From contig NZ_JAEQ01000001.1 in the NCBI RefSeq assembly GCF_000518985.1, positions 1 through 64,000 of the forward strand: 64,000 bases of DNA, given 5' to 3'. Shown piece by piece: positions 55,365 through 63,985 of this stretch (within the stretch, counting starts at the first letter, position 1; the number at the start of each line of letters is the position of its first letter). The translations under genes and the position numbers were made by a program. The notes beneath the pieces are model-generated. The model saw nothing but the letters and a program-made list of their open reading frames with translations. It made no database searches and was not told the origin of the DNA. The stretch is from Chelativorans sp. J32. GTDB lineage: Bacteria; Pseudomonadota; Alphaproteobacteria; Rhizobiales; Rhizobiaceae.

Positions 55365-55489
55365 GACAAAGTAGAAGAAGCAGCCAAACTGTCGGCATGA
55401 ATAGAATGCACACTGCCATTTTTCGGGTTCGTCCGATCGCGGAATCTTAGCCCCTGGGGCTCGGCAGTTAGCGCCCCGAGCTCCGGGGG
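55365..55489 (+). ncRNA. Leader element A before rnk: promoter, short reading frame and hairpin
   Basis: TTGACA (55,365-55,370), 17 bp, then AAACTG. An ATG at 55,397 lies only a few bases after this -10-like box, so transcription could start at or next to it (leaderless). The 17-residue frame reads MNRMHTAIFRVRPIAES and ends in TAG at 55,448-55,450. Immediately after, CCCCTGGGGCTCGG (55,451-55,464) pairs with CCGAGCTCCGGGGG (55,476-55,489), 14 bp with two wobbles; a shorter alternative CCCCG/CGGGG hairpin followed by TGCATTT is nested in it. This is the layout of an attenuator. The element is related to the one at 56,089. Confidence 0.5.
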
Positions 55490-55609
55490 TGCATTTAGGC
55501 TGCAAATTCCTGCAGTTATTGTCTCAGGCGCCTCCAAACCAGCATCACATGCCTGCAGCACCGGCTCGCGCAGCTTTCGCCTGCATGCATATACGGAGAA
55601 GCCCGAATC

Positions 55610-56047
55610 ATGACCAACTCGAAGAAGAGCAGCCGCAAGCCGAGGATCGTCGTCAGCGACATCGATTACAGGCGGCTTACAAACCTCGCGGCGGGAGCGC
55701 TCAGCCGCAGTCCTGAGGTTGCCGAGGAGCTTCAGGGCGAACTGGACAGAGCCCAGGTGGTCCCCGCGGGTTCCGTCCCGGCGGATGTCGTCCAGATGGG
55801 CTCGACGGTGGAGTTCCAGTCGGACAATGCCCAGCAGCGGCGGGTCACGCTGGTTTTCCCCGGCGAGGCGGATATCGCACAGAACAGGATCTCGATCCTC
55901 ACCCCGATTGGCGCTGCCCTCATCGGGCTGTCGCCAGGCCAGTCCATCACCTGGACGGCGCGGGACGGCCGCCAACACGAACTGACGGTTGTGCGCGTCG
56001 AACAGCCAAATCCGGCCATGGCCGACCCGGTCTCCCAAAACGGCTAG
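55610..56047 (+). CDS. rnk: Nucleoside diphosphate kinase regulator, Rnk
   Basis: 145 residues. RIVVSDIDYRRLTNLA and ELDRAQVVPAGSVPADVVQM match Rnk; the C-terminal half (VTLVFPGEADIAQNRISILT, GAALIGLSPGQSI) is the GreA/GreB C-terminal fold that can bind the RNA polymerase secondary-channel rim. It lacks the long GreA coiled coil. The first 10 residues are basic. It opens a same-strand run: rnk, Rnk-like, S11, alpha subunit. Confidence 0.9.
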   Translation: MTNSKKSSRKPRIVVSDIDYRRLTNLAAGALSRSPEVAEELQGELDRAQVVPAGSVPADVVQMGSTVEFQSDNAQQRRVTLVFPGEADIAQNRISILTPIGAALIGLSPGQSITWTARDGRQHELTVVRVEQPNPAMADPVSQNG

Positions 56048-56088
56048 CTCTCTGCTATCGTCAGAGAAAGAATGATTGGGTTGGATGG

Positions 56089-56196
56089 ATGCGGAATTTC
56101 ATAATCGGTAACAAGCTGGTGTTCCGCTCAGGTCGTCTGATCGCAGGCACGTAGCCCCTGGCGCGGCGTCAAGGAGACGCACGCCGGGGCCAGGGG
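56089..56196 (+). ncRNA. Leader element B before the second Rnk-like gene
   Basis: A 21-residue frame (56,089-56,154, beginning MRNFIIGNKL and ending FRSGRLIAGT) closes with TAG directly before CCCCTGGC (56,155-56,162), which pairs with GCCAGGGG (56,189-56,196); an inner stem GGCGT/ACGCC (56,165-56,169 with 56,181-56,185) extends it. The DNA around the stop, CGTCTGATCGCAGG..TAGCCCCTGG, matches leader A (CGTCCGATCGCGG..TAGCCCCTGG). So two related leaders each precede an Rnk-type gene. Confidence 0.5.
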
Positions 56197-56266
56197 ACAT
56201 TCCTTCACGACAAGCGGATCTAACTCGGTGCATCGTGTTCACGACGCGGTGCGGCGGAGAAGTGCT

Positions 56267-56815
56267 ATGTCCACTACCTCTCGTTGTCACCTGACGGCGA
56301 AGGATTTCAGCATCCTTGAGGTGATTCTTCAAAGCGGCGTCAACAATGACGAAGCTTACCTTCGCCTGTTGCGGCGGAAGCTTTCGACCGCAACGGTCCT
56401 GTTCCAGGACGACATCGACCCTCAGGTCGCGACCATAGACAGCCTCGTCGATTTCACCATCGACGGCAGGCTGAGTGAAAACCGCATTCTCGTCAACGAG
56501 AGCAAAGAAGCCTCGACGGGAATGACCTTGCCCATCACGACGCTCCGCGGGCTGGCTTTGCTTGGTCTTACGGCCGGCGATGCCATTGTGGTCGAGCGCG
56601 CCGATGGCGGTCACGAAGAAATCAGGCTGAATATGGTGACGTTCCAGCCGGAAGCCGACAGGCGCGAGCGATCGCTTCAGCAGGCGGACGCCGAAACCGC
56701 GTCGGATAGGCAGCCTCCCGTCATCAGCTTTGCGGCGCGCAGGAAGACGTCGGCGAGAATGCCTATCGAAGGACCATTCGACCCCGACGACGATCCCGGG
56801 CCGCGCGCAGCCTGA
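56267..56815 (+). CDS. Second Rnk/GreA-C-like protein
   Basis: 182 residues from the ATG at 56,267. HLTAKDFSILEVILQS and VDFTIDGRLSENRILV followed by ITTLRGLALLGLTAGDAIVV place it in the Rnk/GreA-C-terminal family, clearly diverged from the rnk gene 220 bp upstream. Residues after about 135 form a polar, probably disordered tail (EADRRERSLQQADAE) not found in rnk. It lies 85 bp before the S11 paralog on the same strand. Confidence 0.8.
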   Translation: MSTTSRCHLTAKDFSILEVILQSGVNNDEAYLRLLRRKLSTATVLFQDDIDPQVATIDSLVDFTIDGRLSENRILVNESKEASTGMTLPITTLRGLALLGLTAGDAIVVERADGGHEEIRLNMVTFQPEADRRERSLQQADAETASDRQPPVISFAARRKTSARMPIEGPFDPDDDPGPRAA

Positions 56816-56900
56816 CACCCCGAAACCCCCGTTCATGCGAGCTGGAGCGTATCCGCACGGGTGCGCGCTGCGGCCGCATGGGAAAAGAGTGATTTAAGAC

Positions 56901-57287
56901 ATGGCCAAAGAAACCCGCATCGCGCGCCGCGCGCGAAAGAACATCTCCTCGGGCGTTGCCCATATTTCCTCCTCGTTCAACAACACGATGATCACCATCA
57001 CAGACGAGCAGGGGAACACCATCGCCTGGTCGTCCGCTGGCACGGCCGGGTTCAAGGGTTCTCGCAAATCCACTCCCTTCGCGGCCCAGACCGCTGCTGA
57101 AGACTGCGCGCGAAAGGCAAAGGAGCACGGCATGAACATGCTGGCGGTCGAGATTTCCGGACCGGGTTCAGGAAGGGAATCGGCAGTTCGCGGCCTGCAG
57201 GCGGCAGGTTTCACGATCACTTCAATCACCGATGTTACGCCCGTTCCCCACAATGGGTGCAGGAGTTACCGGAAGCGGCGCGTGTAG
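56901..57287 (+). CDS. rpsK: Second-copy 30S ribosomal protein S11
   Basis: 128 residues, full length and without breaks. [56 protein letters not shown] and [16 protein letters not shown] match S11 throughout. Compared with the Rhizobiales S11 I remember, it differs at about a fifth of positions (Cys69 in AAEDCARKA, and RSYRKRRV in place of RPPKRRRV). No rpsM precedes it and no rplQ follows, so it is outside the alpha operon and is inferred to be a paralog. S11 sits on the platform of the small subunit near the mRNA exit. Confidence 0.9.
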   Translation: MAKETRIARRARKNISSGVAHISSSFNNTMITITDEQGNTIAWSSAGTAGFKGSRKSTPFAAQTAAEDCARKAKEHGMNMLAVEISGPGSGRESAVRGLQAAGFTITSITDVTPVPHNGCRSYRKRRV

Positions 57288-57325
57288 CAACGCGCCTGAT
57301 CCCGCATTCCGCCCGCAGTCTGACG

Positions 57326-57427
57326 TTACAGCGCCGTGCGTCCATTCGGACGCAAAAGGACGCTGTAAGTTATTGAATCGACGCATCGTGCTTTCCGAGA
57401 ACCAATTCAGGTTTTCGGGCTGGTGCT
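57326..57427. repeat. RIME-like rhizobial intergenic repeat, copy 2
   Basis: Matches 26,595-26,694: TTACAGCGCCGTGCGTCCATT, TTGAATCGACGCAT and TTTCGGGC in the same order. It fills the gap between the S11 and alpha paralogs and ends about 10 bp before the alpha ATG, leaving only a weak ribosome site (AGAAGTGG). Confidence 0.75.
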
Positions 57428-57437
57428 GTAGAAGTGG

Positions 57438-58463
57438 ATGAAGACAGTGTTTCGGAAGAATTGGCAGGAGCTGGTCAAGCCAACCAAGCCGGATCTACGA
57501 TCCGAGCAAAACATCACGACGCTCGTCCTGGAGCCGCTTGAACGCGGCTTCGGCTATACGCTGGGGCATTCCTTGCGTCGCGTCCTCCTGTCGTCATTGC
57601 CCGGTGCAGCCGTCACATCCGTCCGGATAGCGGGGTCCCCGAAGGTCTTTGCTTCGGATGAGGAGCGCCTTGATGCGATTACCGAACTGATCCTCAACAT
57701 CAAGGAAATCGCGTTGCGCATGGATGTGGAAAGCGCGCCGGGGCAGTTGATCATCCAGCAACGCGGCCCCGGCGCGGTCCTGGCCGGAAACGCGCGAGCT
57801 TCAGGCGGCATCGAGATTCTGAACCCGGATCATCCCATCTGCGTCGTCGAGCCCGGCTGCGAAATGACGCTCGAAATGATGGTCGGCTACGGGCGGGGAT
57901 ACCAACCGGCAGAGCCCCTGGCTCTCGAGCAGAACGACGGGCCGATCTTCATTCCGATCGATGCATTGTATTCGCCCGTCAGGCGCGTGAACGTCGTTGT
58001 CGAAAACACCCGCCATGGCCAGGTTCTCGATTATGACCGTCTGATCCTCACCGTGGTCACCAATGGCGTGCTCTCCGGAGACGACGCACTCAGCCATGCC
58101 GCGCAGATCCTTCGCGACCAGTTCTCGGTGTTCATCAATTTCGAGGAAGCGCAACTGGAACAGCCGGAGCCTCCTCAAAACGAACTGCCGTTCAATCCTG
58201 TCCTGCTGAAACGGATGGACGAATTTGAGCTCTCCGTCCGTTCCAGCAACTGTATGAGAAACGACAATATCGTCTATCTCGGCGATCTCGTGTCCATGAC
58301 CGAGGCGCAGCTTCTTCGGGTTCCCAATTTTGGCCGCAAGTCTTTGAACGAGATCAAGGCATTGCTTGCGGAGCTGGGTCTACGCCTCGGGATGGAAATC
58401 CCGGAATGGCCTCCCGTCGATTTGGGGGAGATGGCGGCCCGATATAGCAAGGAATGGTCCTGA
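57438..58463 (+). CDS. rpoA: Second-copy, diverged RNA polymerase alpha subunit
   Basis: 341 residues, full length. The N-terminal domain (1 to about 235) keeps the dimer/beta-contact helix LGHSLRRVLLSSLPGAAVTS (42-61), though the usual Asn is His44, and SPVRRVNVVVENTRHGQVLDYD. The near-invariant VLHEFSSIPGVRED stretch is replaced by residues 66-80 (GSPKVFASDEERLDA). The C-terminal domain retains the DNA and activator contacts, Arg268, Asn271, Cys272, Lys301, Ser302 and Glu305. It follows the S11 paralog as in the alpha operon but without rpsM or rplQ. It could assemble into a minority form of polymerase. Confidence 0.92.
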   Translation: MKTVFRKNWQELVKPTKPDLRSEQNITTLVLEPLERGFGYTLGHSLRRVLLSSLPGAAVTSVRIAGSPKVFASDEERLDAITELILNIKEIALRMDVESAPGQLIIQQRGPGAVLAGNARASGGIEILNPDHPICVVEPGCEMTLEMMVGYGRGYQPAEPLALEQNDGPIFIPIDALYSPVRRVNVVVENTRHGQVLDYDRLILTVVTNGVLSGDDALSHAAQILRDQFSVFINFEEAQLEQPEPPQNELPFNPVLLKRMDEFELSVRSSNCMRNDNIVYLGDLVSMTEAQLLRVPNFGRKSLNEIKALLAELGLRLGMEIPEWPPVDLGEMAARYSKEWS

Positions 58464-58754
58464 GCCTACAGCCCTCCGCCGGTATTGAACCGTTGCAGGG
58501 TTTGCCAGATCGCGAAGATCCGGCGAAGAACCGGCCCAGCGTCCGGCGCAACTGCTCAGCAATATTTCTCATGCAGCCCGGCCGACGGCAAACCGTCGGA
58601 CCATGCTTGCCGACGCCTGATTTTCGCGCCGCCTTCCGGTGCGCATTGCACCTCTTTCATCGAATTCAAGGGAGTCTGGCCCTTCGCAACCTCAGCGATC
58701 GCTTTGGCCAGTGCCCAGCGGTTTTGCAGAAGGCCCCGACCGCTGCACATATTG
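58464..58754. other. Intergenic region alpha paralog to metH
   Basis: No gene supported. A 64-codon open frame on the minus strand (58,750-58,556) has no recognised similarity. An imperfect GC-rich inverted repeat lies near 58,575-58,600. No clear terminator was found after the alpha gene. Confidence 0.4.
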
Positions 58755-58774
58755 ACATAAAGATATCTTTATGT
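58755..58774. promoter_or_regulatory. ACATAAAGATATCTTTATGT palindrome at the metH promoter
   Basis: A perfect 20-bp palindrome starting within TTGACA (58,752-58,757) and 35 bp before the metH ATG. Core arms ATAAAGA/TCTTTAT are shared with the ahcY site at 40,699. Overlap with the -35 hexamer suggests repression. Confidence 0.65.
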
Positions 58775-58808
58775 GATGAATATCGCATTCTCCTGCAGGT
58801 CTGGATTT

Positions 58809-61800
58809 ATGTCGCAAGCAAACACGTCGCTTAATGGGCTTTTCGGCGAAACGGCTCCGAAACCCAACGGATCGGAAATTCGCGCCGCGCTCGAAGCGGC
58901 GGCGCGCGAGCGCATCCTGATCCTGGACGGCGCGATGGGCACGCAGATCCAGGGGCTGGGCTTCGATGAAGATCATTTTCGCGGAGACCGTTTTGGCGGT
59001 TGCGCCTGCCACCAGCAGGGAAACAACGATCTCCTGATCCTGACGCAGCCGAGGGCGATCGAAGAAATCCATTACCAATATGCGATCGCCGGCGCCGACA
59101 TCATCGAGACCAACACCTTTTCTTCCACGCGTATCGCCCAGGCGGACTACGGCATGGAAGAGATGGTCTATGAGTTGAACCGCGACGGCGCGCGGCTGGC
59201 GCGGCGTGCGGTCAAGCGCGCCGAACAGGAGGACGGCAAGCGCCGCTTCGTTGCCGGTGCGCTCGGGCCCACGAATCGCACGGCCTCGATCTCACCCGAC
59301 GTGAACAATCCCGGCTATCGCGCGATCACCTTCGATGACCTGAGGATCGCCTATGGTGAGCAGCTGCGCGGGCTGATCGACGGCGGGGCCGACATCATCC
59401 TCATCGAGACGATCTTCGACACGCTGAATGCCAAAGCGGCGATCTTTGCGGCCGAAGAAATCTTTGCGGAAAAGGGCGTGCGGTTGCCGGTGATGATTTC
59501 TGGCACGATCACCGACCTTTCCGGACGCACTCTATCCGGCCAGACCCCGACGGCGTTCTGGCATTCAGTGCGCCATGCGAAGCCTTTCACAATCGGGCTC
59601 AACTGCGCGCTCGGGGCTGCCGCGATGCGGCCGCATCTGGCGGAGATCTCCGGCGTTGCCGAGACATTCACCTGCGCCTATCCGAATGCGGGGCTGCCGA
59701 ACGAATTCGGCCAATATGACGAGAGCCCGGAGGCTATGGCGGCGCAGATCGAGGCGTTCGCGCGCGAAGGGCTCGTCAATGTGGTGGGTGGCTGCTGTGG
59801 TTCGACGCCCGAGCACATCCGCGCCATCGCCAAGGCGGTGGCCGGGCACAAGCCGCGCGAGCTGCCGAAGCCGCCGCGGCTGATGCGTCTTTCCGGCCTC
59901 GAGCCATTCACGCTCACCAAGGATATTCCGTTCGTCAATGTCGGCGAGCGCACCAATGTCACCGGCTCGGCCAGATTCCGCAAGCTGATCACCGCCGGCG
60001 ACTACGCTGCCGCGCTCGATGTGGCGCGCGACCAGGTGGCGAATGGCGCCCAGGTTATCGACGTCAATATGGACGAGGGCCTGATCGATTCGAAGAAGGC
60101 GATGGTCGAGTACCTGAACCTGATTGCCGCCGAGCCGGACATCGCCCGCGTCCCGATCATGGTCGATTCCTCCAAGTGGGAGGTGATCGAGGCCGGTCTG
60201 AAATGCATCCAGGGCAAGCCGATCGTCAACTCGATCTCGATGAAGGAGGGCGAGGAGGCTTTTCTCGAACATGCCAGGCTGTGCCGGGCCTATGGTGCCG
60301 CCGTGGTCGTCATGGCTTTCGACGAGAAGGGGCAGGCCGACACCAAGGCGCGCAAGGTGGAGATCTGCACCCGGGCCTACAAGCTGTTGACCGAAAAGGC
60401 AGTTCTTGCCCCGGAAGACATCATCTTCGATCCGAACATCTTCGCTGTGGCGACCGGCATCGAGGAGCATGACAATTACGGCGTCGACTTTATCGAAGCC
60501 GCGCGGGAGATCACCAGGACCCTGCCGCATGTGCATGTCTCGGGCGGCGTTTCGAACCTTTCCTTCTCGTTCCGCGGCAACGAGCCAGTGCGCGAGGCGA
60601 TGCACGCCGTGTTCCTTTACCATGCGATTCATGCCGGCATGGATATGGGCATCGTCAATGCGGGCCAGCTCGCCGTCTATGAATCCATCGATCCCGAGCT
60701 TCGCGAATCCTGCGAAGATGTGGTGCTCAACCGCCAGCCCAAAGCAGGCGGCACCGCGACCGAACGCTTGCTGGAAATCGCGGAACGCTTCAAGGGTGCG
60801 GGCGGAAAGGAAGCGAAGGAACGGGACCTCGCCTGGCGCGAGTGGCCCGTGGAAAAGCGGCTTGAACACGCGCTGGTAAACGGCATCACGGAGTTCATCG
60901 AGGAGGACACCGAGGAAGCCCGCCTCAGGGCCGAAAAGCCGCTCCACGTCATCGAAGGTCCCCTGATGGCCGGCATGAATGTGGTGGGAGACCTTTTTGG
61001 CTCCGGCAAGATGTTCCTGCCGCAGGTCGTCAAGTCGGCCCGCGTGATGAAGCAGGCCGTTGCCGTTCTTCTGCCTTATATGGAAGCCGAGAAGCTTGCC
61101 AATGGCGGCGGCGAGCGTGAAGCCGCCGGCAAGATTCTGATGGCAACGGTGAAGGGTGATGTACACGACATCGGCAAGAACATCGTCGGGGTTGTACTCG
61201 CCTGCAACAATTACGAGATTATTGATCTCGGCGTGATGGTGCCGGCCACGAAGATCCTGCAGACCGCGCGCGAGGAGAAGGTGGACATCATCGGCCTCTC
61301 CGGTCTCATCACGCCGTCGCTCGACGAGATGGTGCATGTTGCCTCGGAGATGGAGCGTGAAGGTTTCGACATTCCGCTTCTGATCGGCGGCGCGACGACG
61401 AGCCGCGTGCACACGGCGGTCAAGATCCATCCCCGCTACGAGCGCGGCCAGGCTGTCTATGTCACCGATGCGAGTCGTGCGGTCGGCACCGTCTCAAATC
61501 TCCTGTCGCCCGAGACCAGGGCCGATTATGTCGAATCGCTTCGCGCGGAATACCGGAAGGTGGCCGAAGCACATGCGCGTTCGGAAGCGGAGAAGCAGCG
61601 CCTGCCGCTCGCCAAGGCGCGCGAGAACGCCCACCGGATCGACTGGGCGGCTTACCAGCCGCCGAAGCCGGCGTTCCTTGGAACAAAGACGTTCGAGACC
61701 TGGGACCTGGCGGAACTGGCGCGCTATATCGATTGGACGCCCTTCTTCCAGACCTGGGAGCTGAAGGGCCGCTATCCGAAGATCCTCGAAGACGAGAAGC

Positions 61801-62603
61801 AGGGCGCGGCTGCCCGGCAGCTTTTCGACGATGCCCAGGCGATGCTGAAGAAGATCATCGGCGAAAAGTGGTTCGTGCCGCGCGGCGTTATCGGTTTTTG
61901 GCCGGCCAACGCCGTCGGGGACGATATCCGGCTCTACACCGATGAAAGCCGGACCGACGAGCTGGCCACCTTCTTCACGCTTCGCCAGCAACTCACCAAG
62001 CGCGACGGCAAGGCGAATATGGCGCTTTCCGATTTCGTCGCACCCCATAGCACCGGCAAGCCGGATTATCTCGGCGGTTTCGTGGTGACGGCGGGCATCG
62101 AGGAGGTGGCGATCGCAGAACGCTTCGAGCGCGCGAACGACGATTACTCCTCCATTCTCGTCAAGGCGCTGGCCGACCGTTTCGCGGAAGCTTTTGCCGA
62201 GCGTATGCATGAGCGCGTGCGCAAGGAATTCTGGGGCTATGCCCCGGATGAAGCTTTCACGCCAGAGGAGCTGATCGGCGAGCCATATCAGGGAATACGC
62301 CCGGCGCCGGGCTATCCCGCCCAGCCGGATCATACCGAGAAGACGACGCTCTTCCGGCTGCTGGATGCCGAGAAGAACGCAGGCGTGACGCTGACGGAAA
62401 GCTATGCCATGTGGCCTGGCTCGTCCGTATCCGGCCTGTATCTGGCGCATCCGGAAAGCTATTATTTCGGCGTGGCCAAGGTGGAGCGCGATCAGGTCGA
62501 GGATTATGCGCGCCGCAAGGGCATGGAAATCGCTGAAGTCGAGCGCTGGCTGGGACCGGTTCTCAACTATGTTCCGGCACCTTTCGCCGAGGCGGCCGAG
62601 TAG
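58809..62603 (+). CDS. metH: Cobalamin-dependent methionine synthase
   Basis: A 1264-residue full-length MetH. The homocysteine domain starts with [15 protein letters not shown] and has zinc ligands in [10 protein letters not shown] (Cys329, Cys330). The folate domain begins at [16 protein letters not shown], the B12 cap and binding domain carries DVHDIGKN with the cobalt-ligand His786, and the reactivation domain ends with [15 protein letters not shown]. The ATG at 58,809 is chosen; an upstream ATG at 58,773 lies inside the palindromic operator. It transfers the methyl of methyl-THF to homocysteine produced by AhcY. Confidence 0.97.
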   Translation: MSQANTSLNGLFGETAPKPNGSEIRAALEAAARERILILDGAMGTQIQGLGFDEDHFRGDRFGGCACHQQGNNDLLILTQPRAIEEIHYQYAIAGADIIETNTFSSTRIAQADYGMEEMVYELNRDGARLARRAVKRAEQEDGKRRFVAGALGPTNRTASISPDVNNPGYRAITFDDLRIAYGEQLRGLIDGGADIILIETIFDTLNAKAAIFAAEEIFAEKGVRLPVMISGTITDLSGRTLSGQTPTAFWHSVRHAKPFTIGLNCALGAAAMRPHLAEISGVAETFTCAYPNAGLPNEFGQYDESPEAMAAQIEAFAREGLVNVVGGCCGSTPEHIRAIAKAVAGHKPRELPKPPRLMRLSGLEPFTLTKDIPFVNVGERTNVTGSARFRKLITAGDYAAALDVARDQVANGAQVIDVNMDEGLIDSKKAMVEYLNLIAAEPDIARVPIMVDSSKWEVIEAGLKCIQGKPIVNSISMKEGEEAFLEHARLCRAYGAAVVVMAFDEKGQADTKARKVEICTRAYKLLTEKAVLAPEDIIFDPNIFAVATGIEEHDNYGVDFIEAAREITRTLPHVHVSGGVSNLSFSFRGNEPVREAMHAVFLYHAIHAGMDMGIVNAGQLAVYESIDPELRESCEDVVLNRQPKAGGTATERLLEIAERFKGAGGKEAKERDLAWREWPVEKRLEHALVNGITEFIEEDTEEARLRAEKPLHVIEGPLMAGMNVVGDLFGSGKMFLPQVVKSARVMKQAVAVLLPYMEAEKLANGGGEREAAGKILMATVKGDVHDIGKNIVGVVLACNNYEIIDLGVMVPATKILQTAREEKVDIIGLSGLITPSLDEMVHVASEMEREGFDIPLLIGGATTSRVHTAVKIHPRYERGQAVYVTDASRAVGTVSNLLSPETRADYVESLRAEYRKVAEAHARSEAEKQRLPLAKARENAHRIDWAAYQPPKPAFLGTKTFETWDLAELARYIDWTPFFQTWELKGRYPKILEDEKQGAAARQLFDDAQAMLKKIIGEKWFVPRGVIGFWPANAVGDDIRLYTDESRTDELATFFTLRQQLTKRDGKANMALSDFVAPHSTGKPDYLGGFVVTAGIEEVAIAERFERANDDYSSILVKALADRFAEAFAERMHERVRKEFWGYAPDEAFTPEELIGEPYQGIRPAPGYPAQPDHTEKTTLFRLLDAEKNAGVTLTESYAMWPGSSVSGLYLAHPESYYFGVAKVERDQVEDYARRKGMEIAEVERWLGPVLNYVPAPFAEAAE

Positions 62604-62761
62604 CGATCTCCGCTTCCTGACGCGGAAAATACCGTGAACCGCTAGGTCTGCGCTGGCAGGCATCAGAGTACGAACGCAGTCGAACTCGGCGCACCTGCGT
62701 CCTGGCGCAAGCGCTGAGAATTTTTCTCAGGCCGTTGACTGCGGTCCACGAGATAATAAAT
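62604..62761. other. Intergenic region after metH
   Basis: Holds the short stem CTGAGAA-TTT-TTCTCAG (62,714-62,730), which might terminate metH though no T-run follows, and TTGACT at 62,735-62,740 as a possible -35 for terC. Confidence 0.35.
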
Positions 62762-62839
62762 GAGGGGGGCGGACCGGGCCCCTCTGACGGGTGCTGTACA
62801 AGCCCCGTGATGTCGGGCCGCATCGGAATGATCCGATGC
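62762..62839 (+). promoter_or_regulatory. Structured leader upstream of terC
   Basis: Three hairpins in a row: GAGGGG (62,762-62,767)/CCCCTC (62,779-62,784), an ACGGG-CCCGT stem around 62,787-62,808, and GCATCGGA-ATGA-TCCGATGC (62,820-62,839, perfect 8 bp). TerC genes often have the manganese riboswitch yybP-ykoY, but I do not see its conserved core here, so this is only a structured region. Confidence 0.35.
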
Positions 62840-62914
62840 TGTGACGCCCAACGCTCACCGGCTGCCCAGGTCTGGTCGTTCCGATCGTCATCATCAGTCG
62901 AGAGGAGCGATACG

Positions 62915-63937
62915 TTGGACTTCCTTTTCATGGATTGGCTTGGCACGCCTGCTTGGTTCTGGCTGGCCTTCATTTCGTTGGTGGCAGCCCTCACTGCATT
63001 CGATCTTGGAATCCTCCACAAGCAGGACCGCGAGATGGGGATCGGGGAGAGCCTGAAGCTCTCCGCCTTCTATATCGGTGTCGCGATGCTGTTCGGAGCC
63101 TGGGTTTGGTACGCGCGAGGGCCCGAACCCGGGATGCAGTATTTCACCGGCTTTTTCATCGAGAAAGCGCTGTCGATCGACAATGTGTTCGTGATCAGCC
63201 TGATCTTTTCCTATTTCGCCATTCCGGCAAAATACCAGTACCGCGCGCTGCTCTGGGGCATCATCGCAGTCATCGTGCTTCGAGGGCTGATGATCGCCGG
63301 CGGCGCTGCTCTCGTGCAGCAGGCCTACTGGGTGCTTTACCTCTTCGCGGCCTTCCTCATCTTCACCGGGATAAGGATGTTCTTCGCCGGGGACGAGCCC
63401 GTGGATCTGGAAAAGAACCCGGCCATAAGGTTCATCTCCACCCATATGCGGGTTACGCGAGAGCAGCACGGGGAGCGCTTCTTCGTGCGGACCACGGATT
63501 CCCGGACGGGCAAGATGGTCACGGCGGCGACGCCGCTCTTTCTGGCCCTGGTCGTCATCAACCTGGCTGACCTCGTCTTTGCCGTGGACAGTGTGCCCGC
63601 CATTTTCGCAATCACGACGGATACCTTCATCGTCTACACGTCGAACATCATGGCCATCCTCGGCCTTCGCGCGCTCTACTTTGCGCTCGCTGCCATGGTG
63701 CACCGCTTCCACTATCTCAAATATGCGCTCGCCGCGATCCTGGTGTTCATCGGCGTCAAGATATTCGTGGCCGACTTCGTCTTGGACGGCGGCAAGTTCC
63801 CGCCCGCGGTCAGCCTGGGCGTGACACTGACGTTGATCGCCGCCGGCATCGGCTACTCGCTATGGAAGACGAAGGACGAACCTGAGAAGGACTGGCCAGC
63901 GGGTATGAGCTCCGAGGATGTGGCCCGGAGCGATTAG
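62915..63937 (+). CDS. TerC family integral membrane protein
   Basis: 340 residues with about eight transmembrane helices. The repeated acidic motifs EKALSIDNVFV and NLADLVFAVDSVPAIF are the TerC hallmarks, associated with metal (manganese) export or tellurite resistance. The TTG at 62,915 is chosen, with GAGGAG 7 bp upstream; the next ATG is five codons later. The tail is polar (KTKDEPEKDWPAGMSSED). Confidence 0.92.
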   Translation: MDFLFMDWLGTPAWFWLAFISLVAALTAFDLGILHKQDREMGIGESLKLSAFYIGVAMLFGAWVWYARGPEPGMQYFTGFFIEKALSIDNVFVISLIFSYFAIPAKYQYRALLWGIIAVIVLRGLMIAGGAALVQQAYWVLYLFAAFLIFTGIRMFFAGDEPVDLEKNPAIRFISTHMRVTREQHGERFFVRTTDSRTGKMVTAATPLFLALVVINLADLVFAVDSVPAIFAITTDTFIVYTSNIMAILGLRALYFALAAMVHRFHYLKYALAAILVFIGVKIFVADFVLDGGKFPPAVSLGVTLTLIAAGIGYSLWKTKDEPEKDWPAGMSSEDVARSD

Positions 63938-63957
63938 GTACGGACCGCTTCCACCAC

Positions 63958-63985
63958 GGCCCGCGTCCCCTCGAGGACGCGGGCC
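63958..63985 (+). terminator. Terminator after terC
   Basis: GGCCCGCGTCC (63,958-63,968) and GGACGCGGGCC (63,975-63,985), a perfect 11-bp stem with a 6-nt loop, 20 bp after the stop; TCTCCTGAGCATTTT follows. Confidence 0.8.

Noticed and set aside
58556-58750. 64-codon minus-strand ORF before metH
   Set aside because: The reading is not absurd (RWALAKAIAEVAKGQTPLNS), but it has no recognised relative and no clear ribosome site. It points away from a region with a metH operator. Left as unannotated.
59565-61430. 621-codon minus-strand frame over metH
   Set aside because: Antisense shadow; metH is full length with all domain motifs on the other strand.
62762-62914. yybP-ykoY manganese riboswitch before terC
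   Set aside because: The conserved core sequence was not seen; only generic stems are present.
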